Shown: piece by piece, positions 54,291-62,981 of the stretch
How the letters are laid out: each line of letters opens with the position of its first letter
Position numbering within the stretch: position 1 is the stretch's first letter
Source: Actinacidiphila sp. DG2A-62
GTDB taxonomy: Bacteria > Actinomycetota > Actinomycetes > Streptomycetales > Streptomycetaceae
Direction of reading: 5' to 3'
NCBI RefSeq assembly: GCF_035825295.1
Contig: NZ_JAYMGI010000002.1
Location: forward strand, 5,757,501 to 5,821,500
DNA: 64,000 bases
The notes under the pieces: generated by a model
What the model was told of the DNA's origin: nothing
The model's database searches: none
What the model saw: only the letters and a program-made list of their open reading frames with translations
Made by a program: the position numbers and the translations under genes

Positions 54291-54316
54291 AATGAATAAG
54301 CGTTCATGTATTCATT
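54291..54316. promoter_or_regulatory. ArsR/SmtB-type 12-2-12 operator
   Basis: AATGAATAAGCG-TT-CATGTATTCATT is an imperfect 12-2-12 inverted repeat with 7-bp perfect outer arms (AATGAAT / ATTCATT). It sits between the divergent P-type ATPase and ArsR genes, the A/T-richest spot nearby, and is the likely binding site of the repressor. Confidence 0.75.
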
Positions 54317-54332
54317 ATCTACGATGGGTGCC

Positions 54333-54782
<450 letters not shown>

Positions 54783-54801
54783 GCGCCGTGTCAGGCCCCG
54801 G

Positions 54802-55416
54802 TCAGAGCCAGCCCTTCTCGCGGGCGATGCGGACCGCCTCCGCGCGGTTGCGCGCGCCGGTCTTCTGGATCGCGGTCGACAGGTAGTTGCGGACCGTGCC
54901 CTCGGACAGCAGCAGCCTGCGGGCGACCTCCGCGTTGACCGCGCCGTCGGCCGCCGCGATGAGCACGTCGCGCTCCCGCGCGGTCAGCGGGTCCGCGCCC
55001 TCCGCGAGCGCCTCGGCGGCGAGCGTGGGGTCGATGACCCGCTCACCGCGCAGCACCCGCCGCACCGCGTCGGCCAGCTGCGCCGCGGGCGCGTCCTTGA
55101 CCAGGAAGGCGTCCGCGCCGGACTCCATCGCGCGGCGCAGGTAGCCGGGCCGCCCGAAGGTCGTGACGATGACGACCTTGACGCCGGGGGCGTGCTCGCG
55201 CAGCTGCCCGGCCGCCTCGATGCCCGTCGTGCCGGGCATCTCGATGTCCAGCAGCGCGACGTCGGGGGAGTGCTCGCGCACCGCGTCCAGCACGAGGTCG
55301 CCACGCGCGACCTGCGCCACCACCTCGATGTCGTCCTCAAGGCCGAGCAGCGTGGCCAGCGCCTCCCTGACCATCGACTGGTCGTCGGCCAGCAGCACCC
55401 GAATCGTCCCCGTCAC
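54802..55416 (-). CDS. NarL/LuxR-family response regulator
   Basis: A 204-residue regulator: receiver domain (IRVLLADDQSMVREAL, phosphorylation site VALLDIEMPGTTG, T and K at VTTF and VKDAP) and LuxR-type helix-turn-helix (LTARERDVLIAAADGAVNAEVARRLLLSEGTVRNYL). It looks like DesR-type regulators usually paired with HisKA_3 kinases, yet no kinase gene adjoins it; the nearest is at 47977-49539. GTG 55416 overlaps the upstream gene (GTGA). Confidence 0.9.
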   Translation of the reverse strand: MTGTIRVLLADDQSMVREALATLLGLEDDIEVVAQVARGDLVLDAVREHSPDVALLDIEMPGTTGIEAAGQLREHAPGVKVVIVTTFGRPGYLRRAMESGADAFLVKDAPAAQLADAVRRVLRGERVIDPTLAAEALAEGADPLTARERDVLIAAADGAVNAEVARRLLLSEGTVRNYLSTAIQKTGARNRAEAVRIAREKGWL

Positions 55417-55829
55417 CCCGGCAGGGTACCGGCCGACCGCTCGCCGACCGCTGCCGCCTCGTACAGCGTCCAGCCGTCCACCTCGTCCGTACGGTCGCGG
55501 CAGGTCAGTCCGCCGCGGGACAGCAGCGCGTCGAGCAGGGCGCGCACGGTGCCGGGCTCGTGCAGGTTGAGCCACGGGCCGCGCCGGGTGCCGACCGCCC
55601 CGGACGGCGTCGCGCCGCCGTCCGGCACGAACCGGCCGGGCCCGCCGGCGAACACGATCCGCGCCACCCCGAGGGCCCCGGGCCGCCGCACGGTCAGCAC
55701 CTCCCGGCAGTCGTCGTACAGCCGGCCGCATCCGTGCTCGCGGTGCTCCTGGTGCTCGTGCCGCACCGACCAGAGAAACGTCTCGCCGTCGACCACGAGG
55801 TGCCGCGGCGTCCTGCTGCTGCGGGTCAT
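55413..55829 (-). CDS. Conserved hypothetical protein (138 aa)
   Basis: A 138-residue protein with LVVDGETFLWSVRHEH, HGCGRLYDDCREVL, and PWLNLHEPGTVRALLDALL. It ends in a 4-bp overlap with the response regulator gene, so the two are translated together. No domain is recognised with confidence; the Streptomyces family around this motif is uncharacterised. TAAAGT lies 6 nt before ATG 55829, so the mRNA may lack a leader. Confidence 0.65.
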   Translation of the reverse strand: MTRSSRTPRHLVVDGETFLWSVRHEHQEHREHGCGRLYDDCREVLTVRRPGALGVARIVFAGGPGRFVPDGGATPSGAVGTRRGPWLNLHEPGTVRALLDALLSRGGLTCRDRTDEVDGWTLYEAAAVGERSAGTLPG

Positions 55830-55967
55830 CTGTCGACTTTAAGCCCGTGCGCCCGCCGCCCTCCGCGCAAAACCGGCCACCCGCGCGGCCGACATCCGCT
55901 CCCCGCAAGACCGGCGGGCCGGCGGCTGGCGGCGCCGCCGGCCGCGGGCCGGGGGCCGGGGGGGCCG

Positions 55968-56807
55968 TCAGTTGAGGTTGGCGCGCGCGGCGCGGGCCTC
56001 GGCGCGCAGCACCTGCGCGGAGGGCGGGTCGAAGGTCGCGATCAGCTCGGCGTAGTCCTCCAGCTCGGCCGCGCCGCCCAGGAAGTCGCCCATCGCGACC
56101 AGCAGCCGGGCCCGCTCGTAGCGGAGCTTGGCCGGGTGCCGGGGCAGCAGCAGCGCGAGGTCGATCGACCACAGCTGCACCGCCCGGTGCTCCGGCCGGG
56201 TCGCCGCCCAGGCGCGGATGTTGTTCAGCACCCGCTGCACCGTGTCCAGCGGATCGGCCGGCGCCAGCATCGCCGGCGAGAACGGCGTGCCCGCCGCGCC
56301 CGCCACCAGCAGCTCCGCGTCCGCGTCCGTCAGGATCCGCCCGCTGTCGTACGGGTCGACCAGCACGTGCGGACCGCCCGCCTCGCCGAGCCCGACCACG
56401 AAGTGGCCCGGCAGCCCGACCCCGTAGACCGGCGCGCCGGCCCGCCGGGCCACCTCCATCCACACCACCGACAGCAGGATCGGCAGCCCGCGGCGGCGCC
56501 GGAGCACCTGTTGCAGCAGCGACGACTCCAGCTTCTGGTAGTCGGCCGCGGTGCCGTGGAAGCCGTGTTCCGCGCCGAGCAGCCGGCCCAGCGCCCGCGC
56601 CCAGTCCAGCGGCGCGGCCGGCCGGTACGGCAGCAGCCCCGCCAGCCGGTCCAGCTCGATCTCCGCCTCGTCCATCGCCGCGCCGTCCAGCGCCGGGTCC
56701 GCCTCCGCGCCGATCAGCAGGCACAGCCGCGCCAGGTCGGGTCGCTCCTCCCGCGCCTCGGCGGCGAAGCGCTCGCGTACCGGCGGTACCGGCTCGGGTC
56801 CGGTCAT
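55968..56807 (-). CDS. Transglutaminase-like (SirB1-type, Transglut_core2) protein
   Basis: A 279-residue protein. The middle part YQKLESSLLQQVLRRRRGLP and ILLSVVWMEVARRAGAPVYG, GLPGHFVVGL, LVDPYDSGRILT fits SirB1-like proteins. The C-terminal 100 residues form TPR-like helices (LDTVQRVLNNIRAWAATRPE). Role unknown. ATG 56807 overlaps the GNAT gene stop (ATGA). Confidence 0.8.
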   Translation of the reverse strand: MTGPEPVPPVRERFAAEAREERPDLARLCLLIGAEADPALDGAAMDEAEIELDRLAGLLPYRPAAPLDWARALGRLLGAEHGFHGTAADYQKLESSLLQQVLRRRRGLPILLSVVWMEVARRAGAPVYGVGLPGHFVVGLGEAGGPHVLVDPYDSGRILTDADAELLVAGAAGTPFSPAMLAPADPLDTVQRVLNNIRAWAATRPEHRAVQLWSIDLALLLPRHPAKLRYERARLLVAMGDFLGGAAELEDYAELIATFDPPSAQVLRAEARAARANLN

Positions 56808-57973
56808 GCGCCGGGACGCCGGTAGCAGTACGTGTGGTGGTCGGTGAAGCCCAGCCGGTCGTAGAGGGCGCGCGCGGCCGTGTTGTCCGCCTCGACCTGG
56901 AGGTACGCGGCGGTCGCGCCCTCGGCGTACGCCTGCCGGGCCAGCGCGCCCATGATCGCCGTCGCCAGCCCGCGCCGCCGCAGCGCCGCCGGCACCTCGA
57001 CCGCGCCGAACAGCGCCCAGCGCCCGTCCACGACGGCCCGCCCGATCGCCACGGCGCCCGCGCCCGCCTCCGCGCCCGGCGCCGCCTCCGCGCCCGGCGT
57101 CGCCTCCGCGCCCGGCGTCGCCTCCGCGCCCGGCGCCGCGACGCTCGCGAACCACACCGACGCCCCGCCCGTCACCACCTGCACCGCCGCCTCCGCCAGA
57201 CCCCCGGTGAGGTGGTACGCCGCGAGCCACCGCGCGTCGATCTCCCGCGCCACCCGCACCGGCCCGAGCCCCGGGGACCGTATGCCCGGGCGGACCGCCC
57301 CGGACGCCGGCGCGGCTCCCGACGCCCCGGCTTCCGACGCCCCGGCTGCCGCTGCCGCCGCTCCCGCCTCGCCCGCGTCCGGCAACGACGTCAGCGGCGC
57401 CAGCGGCGCGACCCGCACCACCGTCTCCGCCTCCCGCGTCCACCCCGCGGCGTCCAAGTCCGGCCCGTACGGCGAGGAGTCGGGCACCTGGAGCCACGGC
57501 GTCAGCCCCCGCTCGCCGTACCAGGCCACGACACGCCGAAGCGCCTCCGCCGCCGGCACGCCCGGATCGCCCGCGACCAGCACCGAGTTGGCGCGCCGGG
57601 TGAACCCGCCGGCCGCCCGCAGTGTCCAGTCCCCGAGACGCTCGCTCTCCAGAGGCGGCCAGGCCCGCGCCGCGATCTCCTCCAGCTCCTCCGCGGCCAC
57701 GGCGGGCACCGAGGGCCCCGGCCGCCGGGCCGGCGCGGCCGGCACGGTCTTGCCCGCGACCAGCGTGGACTCCTCGATCGTCACCGTCTCCCCGGTCCTG
57801 CGTGTGACCCGGAGCACACCGGCATCCCAAGATGCGAGAACTCCGATGGTGTCGGCAAACGTAGGATAACCGTCTGCAACACTGGTCAGCCGCCGTACCG
57901 ATACACGTTTTCCCACGTCAGCGGGGGTGATCCGGACTTCGAGCCGTGCGCCGGCCGAGAATTCCGCTGGCAT
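56804..57973 (-). CDS. GNAT-family N-acetyltransferase with N-terminal domain
   Basis: A 389-residue protein. The first about 65 residues form a small beta-rich domain (LASWDAGVLRVTRRTGETVTI), followed by WPPLESERLGDWTLRAAGG. The C-terminal GNAT part has GAVEVPAALRRRGLATAIM (acetyl-CoA-binding RRxGLA) and ALYDRLGFTDHHTYCYRRP. An 18-nt tandem repeat (57066-57137) encodes Pro-Gly-Ala-Glu-Ala units. GGAGGGG precedes ATG 57973. First of a pair coupled to the transglutaminase-like gene. Confidence 0.85.
   Translation of the reverse strand: MPAEFSAGARLEVRITPADVGKRVSVRRLTSVADGYPTFADTIGVLASWDAGVLRVTRRTGETVTIEESTLVAGKTVPAAPARRPGPSVPAVAAEELEEIAARAWPPLESERLGDWTLRAAGGFTRRANSVLVAGDPGVPAAEALRRVVAWYGERGLTPWLQVPDSSPYGPDLDAAGWTREAETVVRVAPLAPLTSLPDAGEAGAAAAAAGASEAGASGAAPASGAVRPGIRSPGLGPVRVAREIDARWLAAYHLTGGLAEAAVQVVTGGASVWFASVAAPGAEATPGAEATPGAEAAPGAEAGAGAVAIGRAVVDGRWALFGAVEVPAALRRRGLATAIMGALARQAYAEGATAAYLQVEADNTAARALYDRLGFTDHHTYCYRRPGA
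57066..57137 (-). repeat. 18-nt coding tandem repeat in the GNAT gene
   Basis: Four units of GCCTCCGCGCCCGGCGYC, one base varying (C or T). In frame each unit encodes (A/T)PGAEA-type hexamers between the two domains. Confidence 0.8.
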
Positions 57974-58082
57974 GGGGTGCCCCTCCTGTTCGGATCGTGC
58001 TCAGGAACGGAGATACTAGGTGCGGGCATCGACGACGCCGCGCTCCCGCGCGAGATGAGCCCTAACGAGGAGGAACGACAGC

Positions 58083-58403
58083 GTGACCTACGTCATCGCG
58101 CAGCCTTGTGTCGACGTCAAGGACAAGGCGTGCATCGAAGAGTGCCCGGTCGACTGCATCTACGAGGGCTCGCGGTCCTTGTACATCCACCCGGACGAGT
58201 GTGTCGACTGCGGCGCGTGTGAGCCGGTGTGCCCGGTCGAGGCCATCTTCTACGAGGACGACACCCCGGAGGAGTGGAAGGACTACTACAAGGCCAACGT
58301 GGAGTTCTTCGACGAGCTGGGCTCGCCCGGCGGCGCGTCCAAGCTGGGCCTCATCGAGCGCGACCACCCCTTCATCGCCGCGCTGCCCCCGCAGAACGGC
58401 TGA
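58083..58403 (+). CDS. fdxA: Ferredoxin, 7Fe type
   Basis: A 106-residue bacterial-type ferredoxin carrying a [3Fe-4S] and a [4Fe-4S] cluster. N-terminal motif CVDVKDKACIEECPVDC and second motif CVDCGACEPVCPVEA. The C-terminal extension with YYKANVEFFDELGSPGGASK is typical of actinobacterial FdxA. GTG 58083 has GAGGAGG about 10 nt upstream. It is the only gene of its transcription unit, followed by a terminator. Confidence 0.95.
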   Translation: MTYVIAQPCVDVKDKACIEECPVDCIYEGSRSLYIHPDECVDCGACEPVCPVEAIFYEDDTPEEWKDYYKANVEFFDELGSPGGASKLGLIERDHPFIAALPPQNG

Positions 58404-58460
58404 CCACGGGCGCACGGCGCGCGGTGCGCAGGACGCTGCGACAACCGATCCCACCGGGCT

Positions 58461-58485
58461 CCGTACGGCCACGACGGCCGTACGG
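58461..58485 (+). terminator. Terminator of fdxA
   Basis: Arms CCGTACGGCC / GGCCGTACGG with a 5-nt loop, 57 bp after the stop codon. Confidence 0.65.
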
Positions 58486-58559
58486 GGCCCGGCGTCCGTA
58501 CCGCCCGAAAGCGCGTACCGCCTGAATCACCCGCATCACCCGCACGACGCAAAGCGAGA

Positions 58560-59666
58560 GTGAGCACGTTGAGCATCTCCGCCCGCCTCCCGGTCTTCCC
58601 GTGGGACCGCCTGGAGCCCTACAAGGCCGCGGCGGCGGCGCACCCGGACGGCGTGGTCGACCTGTCGGTGGGCACGCCGGTGGACCCGGTGCCCGAGGTG
58701 GTGCGGCAGGCGCTCACCGCCGCGGCCGACAGCCCCGGCTACCCGCTCACCTACGGCACCAAGGCGCTGCGCGAGGCCGCCGCCGGATATCTGCGGCAGT
58801 GGCACGGCGTGACCGGCGCCGACCCCGCGCACATCCTGCCGCTGATCGGCTCCAAGGAACTCGTGGCCTGGCTGCCGACGCTGCTCGACCTCGGCGAGGG
58901 CGACCAGGTCGGCTTCCCGCACCTGGCCTACCCCACCTACGAGATCGGCGCGCTGCTCACCCGCGCGCAGGCCGTCACCTACGACGACCCGGTCGCCGAC
59001 CTCGACCCCGCGCGGGTACGCCTGCTGTGGCTCAACAGCCCGTCCAACCCGACCGGCCGGGTGCTCGCCGCGGCCGAGCTGCGCCGCATCGTGGCCTGGG
59101 CGCGCGAGCACGGCGTCCTCGTCGTCGCCGACGAGTGCTACATCGAACTGGGCTGGGAGGGCGCGGAGCCGGTCTCGGTGCTCCACCCCGACGTGTGCGG
59201 GGACGACCACCAGGGGCTGGTGGCCGTCCACTCGCTGTCCAAGCGGTCCAACTTCGCGGGCTACCGCGGGGCGTTCCTGACCGGGGACCCGGCCGTCGTC
59301 GCCGAACTGCTCGCGGTGCGCAAGCACGCCGGCATGATCGTGCCGCAGCCGGTGCAGGCGGCGATGACCGCCGCGCTCGGCGACCGCGCGCACGCGGTGG
59401 AGCAGAAGCAGCGGTACGCCCGCCGCCGCGCCGCGCTGCGCGACGCCTTCCGCGCGGCCGGCTTCCGCATCGAGCACAGCGAGGCGAGCCTCTACCTGTG
59501 GGCCACCCGCGGCGAGCCCTGCTGGGACACCGTCGGCGACCTGGCCAAGCTCGGCGTCCTGGTCGCCCCCGGCGAGTTCTACGGACCCGCGGGCGCGCAG
59601 TTCGTGCGGATCGCCTTCACCGCCACCGACGAGCGCGTCGCGGCGGCCGTCGCCCGGCTCGGCTAG
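58560..59666 (+). CDS. dapC: Succinyldiaminopimelate transaminase
   Basis: PLP-dependent aminotransferase of fold type I, 368 residues, catalysing the amino transfer in diaminopimelate and lysine synthesis. Motifs are PLTYGTKALREAAAGYLRQW, LWLNSPSNPTGRVL, VVADECYIELGW and HSLSKRSNFAGYRGAF with the PLP lysine. The family (ATP/ADP-like actinobacterial DapC) is recognised by these blocks. GTG 58560 is preceded by GCGAGA-type sequence; TTG 58569 is an alternative. dapE lies 2 kb downstream. Confidence 0.9.
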   Translation: MSTLSISARLPVFPWDRLEPYKAAAAAHPDGVVDLSVGTPVDPVPEVVRQALTAAADSPGYPLTYGTKALREAAAGYLRQWHGVTGADPAHILPLIGSKELVAWLPTLLDLGEGDQVGFPHLAYPTYEIGALLTRAQAVTYDDPVADLDPARVRLLWLNSPSNPTGRVLAAAELRRIVAWAREHGVLVVADECYIELGWEGAEPVSVLHPDVCGDDHQGLVAVHSLSKRSNFAGYRGAFLTGDPAVVAELLAVRKHAGMIVPQPVQAAMTAALGDRAHAVEQKQRYARRRAALRDAFRAAGFRIEHSEASLYLWATRGEPCWDTVGDLAKLGVLVAPGEFYGPAGAQFVRIAFTATDERVAAAVARLG

Positions 59667-59678
59667 CGGTTCGGGGTT

Positions 59679-59703
59679 CCGGGGGCGGCGGCGCCGCCCC
59701 CGG
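59679..59703 (+). terminator. Terminator of dapC
   Basis: An 11-bp perfect stem CCGGGGGCGGC / GCCGCCCCCGG with a 3-nt loop starts 12 bp after the stop codon. Confidence 0.75.
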
Positions 59704-59736
59704 GCGACCTCGATCGCCGGCGGGCTCGGGGCCTGC

Positions 59737-60213
59737 TCAGACCAGTCCGCTGAGCGGGAGCCGGTCGGCAGCCGGGAGGGGAGGCAGCGCGCCGAGGTTG
59801 GGCACCAGCGAGGTGGTCGGCAGCGCCTGCGTCGCCGGCAGGTCGGCCGTCGCGGACTCGGCGGCGCCGCCGAGCAGCCGGCCCGCGGAATCCGTCGCGC
59901 CGCCGGCCGCGTCCCGGACGTCCGGCAGGGCGTCGTGCCCCGCGGTGCTCAGCACCTGGTCGGCGGTCGGCAGGGTCGTCTTCATCGCGTCCGTTCCCGC
60001 GTTCGCGGCCAGCACGGTGGTCTGGTGCGAGGCGTTCTCCACGGCGTCGCCGAGGCCGTCGCCGTCCAGCGCGGTCAGGCCGCCGAGGCCCGGTCCGGCC
60101 GGTGCGGCGGCCTCCGCGGCGTGCGCGGCGCCGGCCGCGAGCAGCGGCGCGGTGGCCGCGGCGCCCACGAGCAGGACGGTCCTGGCGAGGCGGCGTGGGA
60201 GGGAGAGGGACAT
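59737..60213 (-). CDS. Secreted Ala/Gly-rich hypothetical protein (158 aa)
   Basis: A 158-residue exported protein. Signal peptide with Arg start and LVGAAATAPLLAAGAAHA followed by a low-complexity mature part of Ala, Gly, Thr, Asp and Leu, ending PLPAADRLPLSGLV. GAGGAG lies 2-3 nt before ATG 60213. Similar short secreted proteins in Streptomyces are of unknown role. Confidence 0.7.
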   Translation of the reverse strand: MSLSLPRRLARTVLLVGAAATAPLLAAGAAHAAEAAAPAGPGLGGLTALDGDGLGDAVENASHQTTVLAANAGTDAMKTTLPTADQVLSTAGHDALPDVRDAAGGATDSAGRLLGGAAESATADLPATQALPTTSLVPNLGALPPLPAADRLPLSGLV

Positions 60214-60424
60214 GACTCCTCGTTTCGTCTGACGGCTTGCACTTCCCCCTGCCTACCGGTCCGACCGCCTCCGAGGTTGCGGCCGTTCGAGTGAAGCTCC
60301 GCGAAGTCCGCCCGCGTGGGTGAATCGGCGCCTGCCGCTGGGCATCGCCGGGGCCCCGGGCCGTGCGCCGCTCGGCCGCCCCGGCTGCGGGGACGGCTCG
60401 GCGCGCGGCGGTGATCGGAACGGC

Positions 60425-61363
60425 TCAGCGCGCGACGGTGATGCGGACGTCGTCCGGGGACGGGCGCGCGCCCGACGCGTGCGCGGACTGCTTCTGCTTC
60501 TGCCAGCCCTTGCCGGAGCGCGCCGCCTGCCAGCGCATGTCGCCGAAGGCGACCTCCTCCACCTTGAGGTCGTGCGCGTGGGCCACGGCCCACTGGGCGA
60601 CCTCCCAGCCGCGGCGCGTCCCCGCGCCCTCCGCCGAACCGCCGGACGGCGCCGCCGGGACCGCGACGGTGCGCGGGCTGGCCGCGTCCTCCCGCGGCCG
60701 CACCCGCGTGCCGAACTCCCGGGTCAGCCGCGCCGTCACCTTCGCGGTGCTCCCGAGCCGGCCGCCCGCGCTGTACGGCGTGTCCGCGCCGGTGGTGCAG
60801 CTCAGCGCGCCCGCGTCCTGCCCGGTCAGCGCGCCCGACAGCAGCGTCGCGTCCGCCTCGTGCTTGGCGTACGCCTGCGGGTAGCCGCTCTTCTGCACCT
60901 TCTGCGCGGCCACCGTCAGCGGCAGCCGGGTGTAGCCGTCGATCTTCACCAGGCTGTCGAAGAAGGAGTTTGAGGAGTAGACGGGGTCGAGGATCTGCTG
61001 CGAGGTGCCCCAGCCCTGGGAGGGGCGCTGCTGGAACAGGCCCAGGGAGTCCCGGTCGCCGTGGTCGAGGTTCTCCAGGCGGGACTCCTGCAGCGAGGTC
61101 GCCAGCGCTATCGTCACCGCACGCTCGGGCAGGCCGCGGGAGGTCGCCACGGCGGCGATCGTCGCGGCGTTCGAGGCCTGTTCCGGCGTGAGCTTCAGGA
61201 CGTCACCGTCGGCGGTCACCGTGCAGCCGGCCCCCTCGGGGGAGGTGCGGCTGAAGTGGTACGCGAGGAAGACGCCGAGGGCCAGCAGCGCGATCACCGC
61301 GGTGAGGAACGTGAGGCAGGCCCCGGGTTTGCTCTTCCCCGCGGGCCTGGACGACGTGGGCAC
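60425..61363 (-). CDS. Membrane-anchored lysozyme-like protein
   Basis: A 312-residue protein: cytoplasmic basic start, a single membrane helix (LTFLTAVIALLALGVFLAY), then an extracellular domain with TIALATSLQESRLENLDHG and DRDSLGLFQQRPSQGWG, a pattern of lysozyme/soluble lytic transglycosylase-like folds with a candidate catalytic Glu in QESR. Close relatives are sometimes annotated as heavy-metal transporters, which the sequence does not support. The C-terminal domain has no known match. The GTG lacks a near ribosome-binding site; TAACCT sits 6 nt upstream. Confidence 0.75.
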   Translation of the reverse strand: MPTSSRPAGKSKPGACLTFLTAVIALLALGVFLAYHFSRTSPEGAGCTVTADGDVLKLTPEQASNAATIAAVATSRGLPERAVTIALATSLQESRLENLDHGDRDSLGLFQQRPSQGWGTSQQILDPVYSSNSFFDSLVKIDGYTRLPLTVAAQKVQKSGYPQAYAKHEADATLLSGALTGQDAGALSCTTGADTPYSAGGRLGSTAKVTARLTREFGTRVRPREDAASPRTVAVPAAPSGGSAEGAGTRRGWEVAQWAVAHAHDLKVEEVAFGDMRWQAARSGKGWQKQKQSAHASGARPSPDDVRITVAR

Positions 61364-61407
61364 GGCGGAAGGTTACCGTCCTCCGGCCCCCCGTCCGTCC
61401 CCCTCGA

Positions 61408-61484
61408 CGCTGGGCGCCGGCCCATCAGGGGCGCGGCCCCTGTACGTCGGCTCAGCGCTGGGCGCCGGCCCATCAGGGGCGCGG
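61408..61484 (+). repeat. 29-bp direct repeat, 48-bp period
   Basis: Two identical 29-bp copies at 61408-61436 and 61456-61484 (starting CGCTGGGCGCCGGCCCATCA); the second runs into the dispersed 21-bp repeat. The spacer is 19 bp. It lies between two divergent genes and is not coding. Confidence 0.8.
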
Positions 61485-61495
61485 GGAACTGCGCG
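61475..61495 (+). repeat. Dispersed 21-bp intergenic repeat, copy 3
   Basis: Identical in all 21 bases and in orientation to 9110-9130. Confidence 0.8.
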
Positions 61496-61629
61496 CTCAG
61501 CCCTCCACCGGCGGGTGGTCCGTCTCCGGCAGGAACAGCCCCTTTGACAGGGGGGCGCGGGCCTGAAAAGCACGCCCGGCGTCGGGCCGGGCGGGTGGGG
61601 CCCGAGCGGGAGGCGACTAAGCTCGCGGG

Positions 61630-62697
61630 ATGCGCAACGGACTGGATCTGACCGTCGACGCGGGGTCCCTGACCGCGCGCCTGGTGGACGTACCGTCCGA
61701 GAGCCGCCAGGAGAAGCCCCTCGCCGACCTGGTGGAGGGCGCGCTGCGCGCGGTCCCGCACCTGACGGTGGACCGCGACGGCGACGCGGTGGTCGCCCGC
61801 ACCGCCCTCGGCCGCGCCGAGCGCGTCGTGCTGGCCGGCCACCTGGACACCGTCCCCGTCGCGGACAACCTGCCCTCCCGGCTGGACGCCGACGGCGTGC
61901 TCTGGGGCTGCGGCACCTCGGACATGAAGGCGGGGGTCGCCGTGCAGCTGCGGCTCGCCGCGACGCTGCCCGCGCCCAACCGCGACCTGACCTTCGTCTT
62001 CTACGACGCGGAGGAGATCGCCGCCGAGTTCAACGGCCTGCGGCGGCTGGTGGAGCGCCACCCCGACTGGCTCGCCGGGGACTTCGCCGTGCTGATGGAG
62101 CCGACCGGCGGCCGGGTCGACGGCGGCTGCCAGGGCACGCTGCGGGTCCGGGTGACGACCACCGGCCGCCGCGCCCACTCCGCGCGCAGCTGGCTGGGCG
62201 AGAACGCCATCCACAAGGCCGCGCCGATCCTCGCGCGCCTGGCCGCGTACCAGCCGCGCCGGGTGGAGATCGACGGCCTGGTCTACCCCGAGGGCCTGAA
62301 CGCCGTACGGATCGAGGGCGGCCACGCGGGCAACGTGATCCCGGACTCCTGCGCGGTCACCGTGAACTACCGCTTCTCGCCCGACCAGAGCGAGGCCGAG
62401 GCGCTGGACCGGGTGCGCGAGGTCTTCGAGGGCTTCGCGGTGGAGCTGACCGACAGCGCGCCGGGCGCGCTGCCCGGACTGTCGCACCCGGCCGCGGCGG
62501 CGTTCGTCGAGGCGATCGGGACGCCGCCGGCCGCCAAGGAGGCGTGGACCGACGTCGCGCGCTTCTCCGCGCTGGGCATCCCCGCGGTGAACTACGGCCC
62601 CGGCGACCCCGCGCTCGCCCACACCCGCGAGGAGCACGTCGCCGTCGCCGCGGTGCTGGAGGCCGAGGAGAAGCTCCGCCGCTGGCTGACCGCCTGA
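61630..62697 (+). CDS. dapE: Succinyl-diaminopimelate desuccinylase
   Basis: Zinc peptidase of the M20 family, 355 residues, hydrolysing N-succinyl-LL-DAP to LL-DAP and succinate. Metal ligands are in [36 protein letters not shown] and [12 protein letters not shown]; the dimerisation domain follows ([18 protein letters not shown]). The final His is in [16 protein letters not shown] lies 6 nt before the ATG without a ribosome-binding site, a probable leaderless transcript. Functions with dapC upstream. Confidence 0.93.
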   Translation: MRNGLDLTVDAGSLTARLVDVPSESRQEKPLADLVEGALRAVPHLTVDRDGDAVVARTALGRAERVVLAGHLDTVPVADNLPSRLDADGVLWGCGTSDMKAGVAVQLRLAATLPAPNRDLTFVFYDAEEIAAEFNGLRRLVERHPDWLAGDFAVLMEPTGGRVDGGCQGTLRVRVTTTGRRAHSARSWLGENAIHKAAPILARLAAYQPRRVEIDGLVYPEGLNAVRIEGGHAGNVIPDSCAVTVNYRFSPDQSEAEALDRVREVFEGFAVELTDSAPGALPGLSHPAAAAFVEAIGTPPAAKEAWTDVARFSALGIPAVNYGPGDPALAHTREEHVAVAAVLEAEEKLRRWLTA

Positions 62698-62981
62698 CCG
62701 CCTGACCGCCGCACCGCGCCGCCGGCCGGGCGACCGTACGCGGCCGGGCGTTCGTACGACCGTCCCCCGGCCGGGCGACCCGCCGCGCCCGTCCCCGGGG
62801 CCTCCCCGGTCACGCCCGCCTCCTGCGTTCCCGCCCCCTATGTCACACCCTCCGTGAGCAACCGAACTGGGGTGCGGAAGGGTCCTCCTACCCGGCATGG
62901 TGTGTGGTCGAGGGATCACGGGAGCACCTCCGCGCGGACGGACGCGGGGGGTGGCGGGACGAGGAGGGGGAGAGGCGCGTC

